Shown here: piece after piece, positions 27,880 through 37,600 of the stretch | Position numbering within the stretch: the first letter of the stretch is position 1 | How the letters are laid out: each line of letters starts with the position of its first letter | NCBI RefSeq assembly: GCF_039523175.1 | Contig: NZ_BAAAEU010000002.1 | Location: forward strand, 119,880 to 183,879 | Length of the DNA: 64,000 nt | DNA from: Dokdonella_A soli | Lineage (GTDB): Bacteria; Pseudomonadota; Gammaproteobacteria; Xanthomonadales; Rhodanobacteraceae | Direction of reading: 5' to 3' | The notes under the pieces: model-generated | What the model was told of the DNA's origin: nothing | Seen by the model: only the letters and a program-made list of their open reading frames with translations | Databases searched by the model: none | Translations under genes and position numbers: made by a program

Positions 27880-28335
27880 CTAGCGGTGGTTCGATTCGGA
27901 TTCGTTCCGTGAATACTGCGCAGCCATGGCGGCGAACACGAAACCTGCGATGAGCGCCAGGTGCTCCATGAACGTATTCATCTCGGTGAAGCACGCGGCG
28001 CCGTCGAGCTTCCAGAACGCGTGCGCAATGAGCGTGACGATCAGCGTGAATACGGCGAGCACGCCGGTGCCGAGCCATGTCCAGCGGTCGAGGATCACCA
28101 ATAGCGAGCCGCCCAGTTGCACGGTCAGCAACACGATGTAGAACGGCAGTGGTGTAGACGCTCCCACCAGTCCACTGACCTCCGCCAGGGCCGCCTGCGG
28201 GTGCAGCACTTTGTCGATGCCGCTCCACCAGTACGGTAGGGTGAGCGCGATGCGTGCGAGCAGCCACGTCGCGCGGCTGCCGAGAATCGCGCTGACCCAA
28301 CGGGGCGATGTTCGGCTTGATGGGAAGGCACTCAC
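27880..28335 (-). CDS. DoxX-family membrane protein
   Basis: 151 residues, GTG start one base past the amidohydrolase stop, hence coupled. Four membrane helices (about 20-40, 62-82, 88-112, 122-142) with the DoxX-type opening LLARIALTLPYWWSGIDKVL. DoxX proteins are small integral membrane proteins linked to redox or sulfur metabolism and are frequently found with VOC, pirin and isochorismatase genes as here. Exact activity unknown. Confidence 0.87.
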   Translation of the reverse strand: MSAFPSSRTSPRWVSAILGSRATWLLARIALTLPYWWSGIDKVLHPQAALAEVSGLVGASTPLPFYIVLLTVQLGGSLLVILDRWTWLGTGVLAVFTLIVTLIAHAFWKLDGAACFTEMNTFMEHLALIAGFVFAAMAAQYSRNESESNHR

Positions 28336-28336
28336 G

Positions 28337-30178
28337 TCAGAACGCCCAGCACGAGCAACCGAGAGCGCCCCAGAAGCTCTGTGGATCGGCCAGGTTTGTC
28401 GCCGGCGCGTGCGCTTGTCTGTGCAGCGTGCAGGCGTGTGCCTGCGGCATCGCTCGATGCGCTTTCTGCGCGGCGTCGCTCTTCCAGTATTTGCTACCGA
28501 AATTGACCGGCGACCAGTCCGGCATTGCCGGAGGCAGGCCCGGATCGAGCGATTTGAAATCGCTGTCGGCGTAGACGATCTTGCCGTCGACTACGGTCAG
28601 CAGCGATACGATGTTGCGGATGTCGTCTTCGGGCACGCTGAAGAAATCGGCCGACAGAATCGCGAAATCGGCGAGTTGGCCCTCCTTGATCTGGCCCTTC
28701 AGGCCCTGTTCGTTCGAGAACCAGGTGTTGGCGCGGGTATACAAATCCAATGCGGTGTCGCGGTCGAGGCGGTTGCGCTGCGGATAGAGCGTCAGCCCGC
28801 CAATCGTCCTGCCGGTGACGAGCCAGGCCAGCGAGGTCCACGGATCGTAGCTCGCCACACGCGTAGCGTCGGTACCGGCGCCGACCGGCACGCCCAATTC
28901 GAGCATGCGCTTGACCGGCGGCGTGCGTTCGGCTTTTTCCGCGCCGTAGCGTCCGACGAAGAATTCGCCTTGATACATCATGCGGTGCTGCACGGCGATG
29001 CCGCCGCCGAGCTTGGTGATGCGTTCGATGTTGCGGTCGGAAATCGTTTCGGCGTGATCGAAGAACCAATGGATGCCGGAGAGCGGGATGTCCTTGTTCA
29101 CGTTCTCGAATACGTCGAGCGCGCGCGCGATCGTTTCGTCGTAGGTCGCGTGCAGGCGCCATGGCCATTTCTTCGCTGCGAGGATGCGTACGACGGCTTC
29201 CAGATCCGATTCCATATGGGTCGGCATATCCGGCCGCGGTTGGCGGAAATCCTCGAAGTCGGCGGCCGAGAACACGAGCATCTCGCCGGCGCCGTTCAAC
29301 TTGTAGAAATCGTCGCCCTGCTGGTAGGTGTTATTGCCGGTCCAGCGTGTGAAGTCGGCGACTTCCTCTGTCGGCTTCTGCGTGAACAGGTTGTAGGCAA
29401 TGCGCAGCGTCAGCTCGTTGCGCGTGTGCAGGTCGGCGATCACCTTGTAGTCGTCGGGATAGTTCTGGAATCCGCCACCCGCATCGACCACGCTGGTAAT
29501 GCCGAGGCGGTTCAGCTCGCGCATGTAGTGGCGCGTGGAGTTGACCTGGTACTCGTACGGCAGCTTAGGCCCTTTGGCGAGCGCCGAATACAACAGCAAC
29601 GCATTCGGCTTGGCCAACAGCAGGCCGGTCGGCTCGCCGTTGGCGTCGCGCTGGATTTCGCTGGCTGGTGGATCCGGCGTGTCCTTGGTGTAACCCGCCG
29701 CACGAAGGGCCGCGCGATTGAGCAGCGCACGATCGTACAGATGCAGGATGAACACCGGCGTGTCGGGCGCGACGGCATTGAGTTCTTCGAGCGTCGGCAG
29801 GCGCTTCTCAGCGAACTGCTGCTCGGTGAAGCCGCCGACCACGCGCACCCATTGCGGCGCGGGCGTGCGTGCGACCTGCTCCTTGAGCATGCGCATCGCA
29901 TCGGCGAGCGACGGCACGCCGTCCCAGCGCAGCTCGAGGTTGTAGTTGAGACCGCCGCGGATCACGTGGATGTGCGAATCGATCAGCCCCGGGATCACGC
30001 GTCTGCCGTGCGCGTCGATGATCTGCGTCGACGGCGCGGCGAACCTCATCACCTCACCTTCGCCACCGACGGCGATGAATTTGTTGCCGGCGGCGGCGAA
30101 CGCCTGCGCCAGCGGCTTACCTTTGTCCACGGTCGCGACTTTCGCGTTGCGGACGATCAGATCGGCATATTGCGACAT
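28337..30178 (-). CDS. YtcJ-like metal-dependent amidohydrolase
   Basis: 613 residues without a signal peptide. It belongs to the amidohydrolase-3 group: metal ligands H69 and H71 in GLIDSHIHVIRGG, a later HATYDETIARALDVFEN, FDHAETIS and GVPVGAGTDATRVASYDPW containing the conserved aspartate. The closing ~40 residues are Cys/His-rich (HACTLHRQAH, ALGCSCWAF), an unusual extension. Such enzymes hydrolyse amide or imide bonds; the substrate is unknown. It starts the tight DoxX-VOC-porin set and follows XapX by 29 bases. Confidence 0.92.
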   Translation of the reverse strand: MSQYADLIVRNAKVATVDKGKPLAQAFAAAGNKFIAVGGEGEVMRFAAPSTQIIDAHGRRVIPGLIDSHIHVIRGGLNYNLELRWDGVPSLADAMRMLKEQVARTPAPQWVRVVGGFTEQQFAEKRLPTLEELNAVAPDTPVFILHLYDRALLNRAALRAAGYTKDTPDPPASEIQRDANGEPTGLLLAKPNALLLYSALAKGPKLPYEYQVNSTRHYMRELNRLGITSVVDAGGGFQNYPDDYKVIADLHTRNELTLRIAYNLFTQKPTEEVADFTRWTGNNTYQQGDDFYKLNGAGEMLVFSAADFEDFRQPRPDMPTHMESDLEAVVRILAAKKWPWRLHATYDETIARALDVFENVNKDIPLSGIHWFFDHAETISDRNIERITKLGGGIAVQHRMMYQGEFFVGRYGAEKAERTPPVKRMLELGVPVGAGTDATRVASYDPWTSLAWLVTGRTIGGLTLYPQRNRLDRDTALDLYTRANTWFSNEQGLKGQIKEGQLADFAILSADFFSVPEDDIRNIVSLLTVVDGKIVYADSDFKSLDPGLPPAMPDWSPVNFGSKYWKSDAAQKAHRAMPQAHACTLHRQAHAPATNLADPQSFWGALGCSCWAF

Positions 30179-30207
30179 GGGCGTGCCTCTGGTGGCGTTC
30201 TCTTCCG

Positions 30208-30498
30208 TCAGGTCTTGTCCGGCGCACTACCGGAATCTGCGCACGCCCGGCCGCAGTCCGGCGACTGCGTGGGCAATGACGCCAGCGAATGCGATTTCAG
30301 GTGGGCCGAGAAAACGGTCGCGCTGACCGGTCCTTGTGTCCACCAGTGCTTCGCCAGCGGCACAAGTTGCTCGCCGATCAGGATTCCGGCGAGGCCGATG
30401 AGCGCGACCACCGGCGGTGCCGGCGAACGCACGTTGAGCAGGCCGTAGATCGCGCCGACGAGCACGCCAACGGCCAGTGAAATGAGATAGAGCTTCAT
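30208..30498 (-). CDS. XapX domain membrane protein
   Basis: Start at 30498 (ATG after AAGGTG). 96 residues with two membrane helices and the XapX signature MKLYLISLAVGVLVGAIYGL followed by SPAPPVVALIGLAGILIGEQ. The C-terminal ~45 residues are hydrophilic, longer than in the basic family. XapX was named from a xanthosine-phosphorylase-linked gene; the function is unknown, but it repeatedly occurs beside YcaC-like hydrolases and YtcJ amidohydrolases, the context seen here. Confidence 0.87.
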   Translation of the reverse strand: MKLYLISLAVGVLVGAIYGLLNVRSPAPPVVALIGLAGILIGEQLVPLAKHWWTQGPVSATVFSAHLKSHSLASLPTQSPDCGRACADSGSAPDKT

Positions 30499-30525
30499 CG
30501 CGGCACCTTGCAACGGTAGAAAATG

Positions 30526-31179
30526 TCAGTGGCCTTCTGCGCCGTCGAACATCGTCTTGGCATAGATCAGGCCGAGACCGTAGCCGCCGCCGTGCTGCAC
30601 GGCCGTGGCCACGGTTTGGTTGTAGGTCGCGCCGCGTGCCCAGTCGCGCTGCAGCTCAAGCAGGTACTGCACGCTCGTCATCGGCCGCGCGCCAGCCTGG
30701 ATCATGCGTTGTACCGCGCGCTCGTGCGCTTCGGTCGAGACGTCGCCGCAGGCGTCGGTGATCACGTAAACCTCGCAGCCCTGGTCGAGTGCCGACAATG
30801 CCGGGCCGACGATGCACACGCTTGTCCACAGTCCGCCGAAGACGATGCGGCTCTTGCCGATGCGGTTCACTTCCTTGATCACGTTCTCGTCTTCCCACGT
30901 GTTCATCGTCGTGCGATCGATCGTCTTCTGCCCCGGAAACGGGCCGGTCACTTCCGTGAACATCGGGCCGGAGAAAGATTTCTCGGCGACCGTGGTGAGG
31001 ATCGTCGGTACCTTGAACTCGGCGGCGGCCTTGGAAATTAGCGCGGCGTTGTTGCGCAATTCGACGATGTCGATGGACTTGGTCGCGAATGCCATCTGCG
31101 ATTGGTAGTCGATCAGGATCAGGGTGTGATCCGGGCCGTTGAGCAGGGTTTTTCCGGGTGCGGCTTTAGCGGTGGGCAT
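30526..31179 (-). CDS. Isochorismatase-family cysteine hydrolase (YcaC-like)
   Basis: 217 residues with GGGAGA before the start. The Asp-Lys-Cys triad of the fold is visible: D24 in LILIDYQSQM, K85 in FPGQKTIDRT and C122 in GGLWTSVCIVG. The YcaC-like features WEDENV and YVITDACGDVSTEAHERA are present. Such enzymes hydrolyse amide or ester bonds of small compounds; YcaC substrate is unknown. A paralogue of the same length class and tail lies at 40865-41476. Cytosolic. Confidence 0.92.
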   Translation of the reverse strand: MPTAKAAPGKTLLNGPDHTLILIDYQSQMAFATKSIDIVELRNNAALISKAAAEFKVPTILTTVAEKSFSGPMFTEVTGPFPGQKTIDRTTMNTWEDENVIKEVNRIGKSRIVFGGLWTSVCIVGPALSALDQGCEVYVITDACGDVSTEAHERAVQRMIQAGARPMTSVQYLLELQRDWARGATYNQTVATAVQHGGGYGLGLIYAKTMFDGAEGH

Positions 31180-31241
31180 AATGTGTCTCCCTGTAGATGC
31201 TTGAAAGTGGATTGATCTGGTCGGGGCGGGCGAGTCGAAAA

Positions 31242-31943
31242 TCAGGCGGTCATGTCGAACAGCAGCACTTCGGCGTCCTTGTCGGCACGCACGGTGACCT
31301 TGTCCAGGTCACTGAGCGCTGCGCCGTCGCCCGTGCCGAGCTGATTGCCGTCCAGCGTGATTTCGCCGCGCGCGACGTGCACCCACAGCTTGCGTGCTTT
31401 GTGAGTGACGTGAATCAGTTCGTGTCCGGCGGACAGACGCGTGATGTACAGGTTCGCGTCCTGGTTGATCTTCACGGCCTTGCCGGTCGGGTTGTTCGAC
31501 GCGACCAGAGCCCACTGATCGGCAAGGTCTTCCGGTGCGAACGCGTGCTGCTCGTAGCCCGGCTTGTGGCCGGCCTCGTCCGGAATGATCCAGATTTGCA
31601 AGAAGCGCACGGGTTCGCTGCTCGAGGCGTTGAACTCCGAGTGCGTCACACCGGTGCCGGCGGTCATGCGCTGGATCTCGCCCGGGCGAATGACCGCGCC
31701 GGTGCCCATGCTGTCCTTGTGCTCGAGCGCGCCGTCGAGCACCCAGGAGATGATCTCCACGTCGCGGTGGCCGTGCGTGCCAAAGCCTTGCCCGGGCCGG
31801 ACGCGATCCTCGTTGATCACGCGCAACGGACCGAAGCCCATGTGCTGCGGATCGAAGTAGTTGCCAAAAGAAAACGTATGGTGGCTGTTGAGCCAGCCGA
31901 AGTCGGCGACGCCGCGTTCTTCGGATTTACGCAAGGTCAACAT
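31242..31943 (-). CDS. Pirin-family bicupin protein
   Basis: 233 residues with the pirin signature: FSFGNYFDPQHMGFGPLRVI, GFGTHGHRDVEIISWVLDG, HKDSMGTGAVIRPGEIQRMT and GTGVTHSEFN. The three His and one Glu of the metal site (H-G-H, H in LEH/HSE) are conserved. Bacterial relatives of YhhW can act as quercetin dioxygenase or as redox cofactors and regulators. The neighbours suggest a response to aromatic or oxidative stress. Confidence 0.92.
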   Translation of the reverse strand: MLTLRKSEERGVADFGWLNSHHTFSFGNYFDPQHMGFGPLRVINEDRVRPGQGFGTHGHRDVEIISWVLDGALEHKDSMGTGAVIRPGEIQRMTAGTGVTHSEFNASSSEPVRFLQIWIIPDEAGHKPGYEQHAFAPEDLADQWALVASNNPTGKAVKINQDANLYITRLSAGHELIHVTHKARKLWVHVARGEITLDGNQLGTGDGAALSDLDKVTVRADKDAEVLLFDMTA

Positions 31944-32108
31944 GAAGAATTCCCGATAGATGGATTGGATGAGTGCACTCTAGGTGCCTCACACCAGCGC
32001 GCCTGGCCAGGCACGTTCGTGCTAGTGGTGGAGAACGGTGGCATCAGCCGTGGCCCTGGAAGAAAACGATCGGACAGGCACCATCGATGCGGGCCTGTGC
32101 TGCGACGC

Positions 32109-32597
32109 TCAATCGAACCTGACGGTCGACGCACGGTTCCTTCGCCAGGCGACAACCGCGACCACGACGAACAGCAGCAGCACCACGCCTTCGGTGACGC
32201 CGAACGGCGGTTCCGACCCCGTCGGCGCGAACTGGTGAAGTACCGGCACCTTCTGGAACAGCTGCGCCACGAGGACGAAGATGTTGAGCCATTGGCTGAT
32301 CGTTGCGCCGATCACGAAGGCACGTCTCCAACGGCCGAACAGACAGTATGGCCGCCACGCCAACCAAGTCGGCACGAGTACGAGCAGCGCGATTCCGCCG
32401 ACCACATGTGACGGAACCACATGGTCGCGAAGGAACAGGTACCCGGTGACGCTCGTCAGAGTCGTGAAGGCAAGGAAGATCCATATGACGCTCGAGCGGA
32501 ATCGTGAATGCAGAAAGTCGCGTATCAGCACGAATCCGCTGACAATGCCGACGAGACTGATGGCAACGTGCGGAGCGAGAACGGCGATCGGGTCCAT
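32109..32597 (-). CDS. Conserved multi-pass membrane protein
   Basis: 162 residues, AGGAAT before the start. Five hydrophobic helices are apparent, beginning VAISLVGIVSGFVLI and containing GYLFLRDHVVPSHVVGGIA; a Pro/Glu loop (FAPTGSEPPFGVTEG) precedes the last helix. Small membrane proteins of this pattern are found with pirin and Dps genes, but no function is known to me. It is read in the same direction as its neighbours with 28 bases to the Dps gene. Confidence 0.7.
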   Translation of the reverse strand: MDPIAVLAPHVAISLVGIVSGFVLIRDFLHSRFRSSVIWIFLAFTTLTSVTGYLFLRDHVVPSHVVGGIALLVLVPTWLAWRPYCLFGRWRRAFVIGATISQWLNIFVLVAQLFQKVPVLHQFAPTGSEPPFGVTEGVVLLLFVVVAVVAWRRNRASTVRFD

Positions 32598-32624
32598 GGC
32601 GCGATTCCTGTAGGTTCATGAAAC

Positions 32625-33173
32625 TCAGATGGCAGCAGAGCTGCCGCGGTGGCTCGCTTCGAACAGGAACCATGTTCGTCGTTCCGATTCGTCGATCCAG
32701 TTTTCGATCAAACTGGCCGACGCTATGTCGTGATGTTCATCGCACACGTCGTGTACCTCCCGCAGGCGCGCCGTCAGCTGCTGATTGTCGTCGCGTAGCT
32801 CGGCGAGCATATCCAATGCGTCGACGAAGTCGGCGTCGTTGTCCCGCACGCGTGCGACGCGGGCGATGTGACCGATCGAGCGCAATGTCGTCGCGCCTAT
32901 TTTGCGGACGCGTTCGGCTATGGGATCCGTCATCGCATAAAGCTGGTCCGCTTGCTCGTCGAGCAACAAATGGTAATCGCGGAAATGCGGCCCGCTCATG
33001 TGCCAATGAAAATTCTTGGTCTTCAAGTAAAGGGTAAAAACATCGGCGAGGACGGCATTGAGGCCGCCGCCAATGTCGCGCGAAGCAACAGCACCAAGGT
33101 CGGTGGGCGTGGCCAGGCGAGCGCCGCGACGCTTCTTAAGCTCTTCGCGTTTGCGTGGACTGACTATGGACAT
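32625..33173 (-). CDS. dps: Dps-family ferritin-like DNA-binding protein
   Basis: Start at 33173, with GGAGAA upstream. 182 residues. The ferroxidase signature is clear: KTKNFHWHMSGPHFRDYH with H56, then LLLDEQ with D72/E73, followed by MTDPIAERVRKIG. The basic N-terminal tail (SPRKREELKKRRGARL) is the DNA-binding arm found in Dps proteins that bind DNA without sequence specificity. It should oxidise and store iron using peroxide and compact DNA under stress. It lies in a stress-catabolism cluster. Confidence 0.92.
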   Translation of the reverse strand: MSIVSPRKREELKKRRGARLATPTDLGAVASRDIGGGLNAVLADVFTLYLKTKNFHWHMSGPHFRDYHLLLDEQADQLYAMTDPIAERVRKIGATTLRSIGHIARVARVRDNDADFVDALDMLAELRDDNQQLTARLREVHDVCDEHHDIASASLIENWIDESERRTWFLFEASHRGSSAAI

Positions 33174-33275
33174 CTGGATTCTCCGGAAATTCGAAGATGA
33201 TGCGTGACGCCCGTCGTTGCCGGTCATATCGGTTTCAGTGGACGGGCGTCAGCGCTTCATCGGACCGATTCGGCA

Positions 33276-34265
33276 TCAGCCTTTTATGAACGCGAGCAGG
33301 TCGGGATTGATGATGTCCGGGTGTGTCGTGCACATGCCGTGCGGAAGGCCCTTGTACGTCTTCAACGTTCCCTTCTTCAGCAGCTTCGCGGCAAGCAACG
33401 CCGAGTCTGCGATCGGGACGATCTGGTCGTCTTCTCCGTGCATGACGAGCGTAGGTACGTCGATCTTCTTGAGATCCTCGGTGAAGTCCGTTTCGCTGAA
33501 GGCCTTGATGCAGTCGTAGTGCGCCTTCGCGCCACCCATCATGCCTTGGCGCCACCAGTTCCAGATGACCCCCTGGTTGACCTTGGCGCCCGGCCGGTTA
33601 TAGCCGTAAAACGGACCAGTAGGGATGTCGAGGAAAAGCTGCGCGCGATTCGCAGCCAATCCATTGCGGAAACCGTCGAACACCTCGAGCGGCAAGCCTC
33701 CGGGGTTGGCCGGCGTCTTCAGCATGATCGGTGGTACCGCACCGATCAGCACGGCCTTCGCGACGCGGCCGGGCTTGGCACGCGCGGCATAGTGCGCGAC
33801 TTCGCCGCCGCCGGTCGAATGACCGACGTGAATCGCCCCCTTGAGGTTGAGGTGATCGACCAGGTCTGCGACATCTGACGCGTACGTGTCCATGTCGTTG
33901 CCCGTGTCGGTCTGAGTAGAGCGGCCATGCCCGCGACGGTCGAATGCGATTACGCGGTAACCTTTCGAGAGGAAGAACAACATCTGGTTGTCCCAGTCGT
34001 CCGCCGACAGAGGCCAGCCGTGGTGGAAGACGATCGGAGTGGCGTCTTTGGCGCCCCAATCCTTGTAAAAAATTTCTGCGCCGCTCTTGGTCGTAGTGGT
34101 CGAGTTCATTGAAGATGCTCCTTCGGGGTGGGAATGTGCATGCACCAGCGAGGTGCCGAATAGGGGCGACAGTACAGCTCCGGCAGCGATCGCAGCGCCG
34201 GTCGCGAGTACGCGCCGCCTTGCGGCATCGTTGGGTGAACCGGGATCATCGGTGAAGCCATTCAT
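33276..34265 (-). CDS. Tat-exported alpha/beta hydrolase (non-haem chloroperoxidase-like)
   Basis: 329 residues. A twin-arginine signal (ARRRVLATGAAIAAGAVL) indicates folded export. The mature enzyme has the oxyanion motif HHGWPLSADDWDNQ, nucleophile S150 in VGHSTGGGEV, an acid at D279 or D280 in MHGEDDQIVP and H309 in LPHGM, the standard triad. The wording matches the cofactor-free haloperoxidase/esterase subfamily. It is the first gene of the minus-strand cluster and divergent from the sensor kinase, so its promoter lies in 34266-34633. Confidence 0.9.
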   Translation of the reverse strand: MNGFTDDPGSPNDAARRRVLATGAAIAAGAVLSPLFGTSLVHAHSHPEGASSMNSTTTTKSGAEIFYKDWGAKDATPIVFHHGWPLSADDWDNQMLFFLSKGYRVIAFDRRGHGRSTQTDTGNDMDTYASDVADLVDHLNLKGAIHVGHSTGGGEVAHYAARAKPGRVAKAVLIGAVPPIMLKTPANPGGLPLEVFDGFRNGLAANRAQLFLDIPTGPFYGYNRPGAKVNQGVIWNWWRQGMMGGAKAHYDCIKAFSETDFTEDLKKIDVPTLVMHGEDDQIVPIADSALLAAKLLKKGTLKTYKGLPHGMCTTHPDIINPDLLAFIKG

Positions 34266-34633
34266 GACAAGTGTCCTCAGCTAGTGATCTTGCAAGGCCG
34301 CTTCAACAACAGGCGGTCTCTGTCGACGAAGTCGGGGGGTATGTGGCCGCCACTGGCGCGTGCTCGCCGACAAGCGCGACGGCGACGTAAGACGAACGCG
34401 CCGGTTCGGCACAGCCCTTGTTGAACGTCTGAGATGCTGCCTCGGACGAGCACTCGTGCCAATCCACGATCGGGTAGCTATGTACTTACCCGATCAGGTA
34501 ATAGACATAGCGCAATTTGCGATCCATGCTGGCAAGAGATCGATGTGCGGGCGACAATCAAGGGCGTATGAAGCACCCCGCATACTTGGCAGCGAACCAG
34601 GCTGAGAAGAGCTTGGCGGACATTGCTCCGACG
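34266..34633. promoter_or_regulatory. Divergent promoter region between the catabolic cluster and the sensor kinase
   Basis: 368 bp between divergent transcription units, likely bearing the promoters of the 11-gene minus-strand cluster and of the sensor kinase. CTCGCCGACAAGC and similar short repeats are visible but no clear operator was identified. The kinase frame extends leftwards with TTG at 34517, but lacks a ribosome binding site there. Confidence 0.4.
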
Positions 34634-37600
34634 ATGGAGCAGCAAAGTGCCTGCCTGCGCGCGTCGCGAAGATATCGAGTGATCGTGCTCCTGCTCGCCG
34701 TCTATGCCTGCACAGCAAGCATCGTACGCGGCGAGGGGGCATCCGCCCTCGCTGGTTTCCATCACACCGCATGGCGGGTTACCGATGGCGCGCCCCCCGA
34801 CATCTGGGCGATGGCGCAGGGGCCGCGCGGCTATCTGTGGCTGGGTACGGGCTCCGGCCTGTATCGATTCGATGGCCTCAGCTTCGAGCGCTACGTGGCT
34901 TCCAATGGCGAGCCACTGAAATCGACCAACATTACATCGTTGAAGTTCACAGCGTCAGGAGACCTGTGGATCGGTTATTACGAAGGTGGCGTCAGCGTAT
35001 TGCATGACGGTCACCTCAAGCACTATGGGGTTCGCGACGGCGTCCCGCCTGGAATGGTGCCCGCCCTGGAAACCGACGCTCAGGGGAGTGGGGTGTGGGT
35101 CGCTGCGCGCGGCGGACTTGCTCACTTCGACGGCCAACGTTGGCAGGCGGCTGACGAGAACCAGTGGGGCTACCCGACTCGACGCGCAGACTGGGTGCTT
35201 CGCGACGCGAAGGGCACCTTGTGGGCCGCGACCGGCGATGCAGTTGTCCATCTTGATGCATCGACGCATCGCTTTCGTCCCTTCGGAAAAGATCACGTTG
35301 GGTTGAATGCGGTCCTTGCAAATGCACCCGACGGCCGCGTCTGGGTCTCGGACGAAACGAAGGGCACGCGGCCGCTCGAATCGAACGGCGATGCACCATT
35401 GCTGCGCGAGCGGTTCGCGAAGCGCCTATTATTCGATCGCGAAGGCAATATATGGGGCACGGATGCGGTCCGCGGAGGCGTCTTCCGCACCAATGTTGCG
35501 ACTGCCTCTACGACGAATCCGCAGGTGTTCGCATCGGCGCAGGGCCTCAGTGCGGACATTGCGGTGCCGATCATCCAGGACGAAGAAGGCAACATCTGGG
35601 TCGGAACCAATCTCGGGCTCGATCGCTTTCGCGCCACCAATTTTTTTCCGGCCTCCGACGCGCCATCCATTCCGAATGCGACGCCCCTGCTGGTCGCGAA
35701 CGAGCGCGGCGAGGTGTGGACGATCGAGGGAACAGCGCTTTCACGCATCGTAGGCACACGCCCCGCACCGGTGCTGACATTGCCTCGAAGAGTGCGGTCG
35801 GCCTATTGCGATCCCAACGGCATAGTGTGGATCAGCGATCTGGACGGTCTGCTTCGCGTGGAACAAGGCCGAATCACTCACATACCGTGGCCGCACGAGG
35901 ATTGGAAGGATGCTGTTGTCGCCTACGGATCGGATGCAGGGGGAGGGCTGTGGCTTTCCGTGTTCAATTACGGAGTGTTCCGCTACACGGAAGGCGAATG
36001 GACGGCGCAGGCGATTGATCCCGATGAAGCAAATGCGGCGGCCAGCGCGATCGCTACGGCTGCTGACGGCAGTATGTGGTTTGGCGTCTCGCGTGATCGG
36101 CTCGTACATCGGACCGTCGCGGGTTCGCGTGTGTATGGGGCATCCGATGGATTGAACGTTGGCGGCATAGCGACACTACGCGCCGACGGTGCTGCCGTGC
36201 TTGTCGGCGGCGAACTCGGCTACGCGACCATGCAAGGGGATTCGTTCAAGTCGGTCACATCCCTCCCAGCCAGCAATGCGATAACACAGGTCTCTGGCAT
36301 TGTGCGGACAAAGGACGGCGACCTATGGCTCAATGCAAGCCGAGGCGTCATTCGTATCAGGCAGGCTGACGCCACGCGATCGTCCGCTGCCGTGCCGGAC
36401 CCACCCGAATACAAGCTCTACGACTTCAACGATGGCCTCCCGGGAGTCGCGTTGCAAAGTCAACCCGCACCAACACTCGCAACCGATCTCGAAGGGCGCG
36501 TGTGGGTTTCAACCAACAGAGGAATTGTGTGGGCAGACCCTGCCTCGATGCGCGTCAATCGCGTACCGCCATTGGTGAATATCAAAGCAGCATATTCCGA
36601 TCGACCAATGACGGACCTCCTAAATGTCCGTGTGCCGGGCAGCGCTCCGAACATCCGCATCGCATATTCCGCGCTTAATCTATCCGCGCCGGAGCGCGTA
36701 CAGTTTCGGTATCGTCTCGCCGGGCTGGAAGATCGATGGGTCGATGCTGATTCGCGCCGAGAGGCGGCGTACTCACACCTAAGTCCGGGTCACTATCGTT
36801 TTGAGGTATTGGCGGCGAACGAAGACAATGTATGGAGCCCGCAAGCTGCCTCGCTCGACATCGAAGTCATTCCCGGATTCGTCGAGACGACTGCGTTCCG
36901 TGTCGCCGCCGCGATCGGCGTGGCAGCCCTCGCACTCGCGGCTTATCTGGTCAGGATGCGCTTGCTCGCTTCTGCGTTCCGCACGCGCCTTCGCGAGCGC
37001 CTGGAAGAGCGCGAGCGTATCGCGAGGGAATTGCACGATACACTTCTGCAATCCATACAGGGACTGATATTACGCTTTCAGGCGATCGCCAATCGCATTC
37101 CAGTTTCCGACCCCAATCGCGCAGGCATTGAAAGCGCGTTGGACCGCGCCGACCAGGTTATGGCTGCAGGCCGTGAGCGAGTGCGTGACCTGCGAACTTC
37201 AGAGGCTACCGCTGGCGATCTGGATGAAGCGTTTGCTCGGATCGCTCGTGACCTGTCGTTCGATCACGCCGTCCGATTCAAGATCAGTACTGGCGGCGCC
37301 CAACGCGAACTGGCGTGCGAAACACGCGAGGAGGTCTACGGCATCGGCAGGGAAGCATTGCTAAATGCATTCCGCCATGCCGATGCATCGCATATCGACT
37401 TGGTTCTGGACTATGGCATCGAAGCATTCCGACTCAGCGTGCGCGACGACGGCAAGGGCTTCGATCCACGCATGGCCATGACATTCGAGCGTTCCGCGCA
37501 CTTCGGTCTGAGAGGCATGCATGAACGTGCCCGGCGGGTAAGTGGACGGCTTGACATCGAAACGGGAGACGGTCGAGGCACGACGATCAGCCTTATAGTT

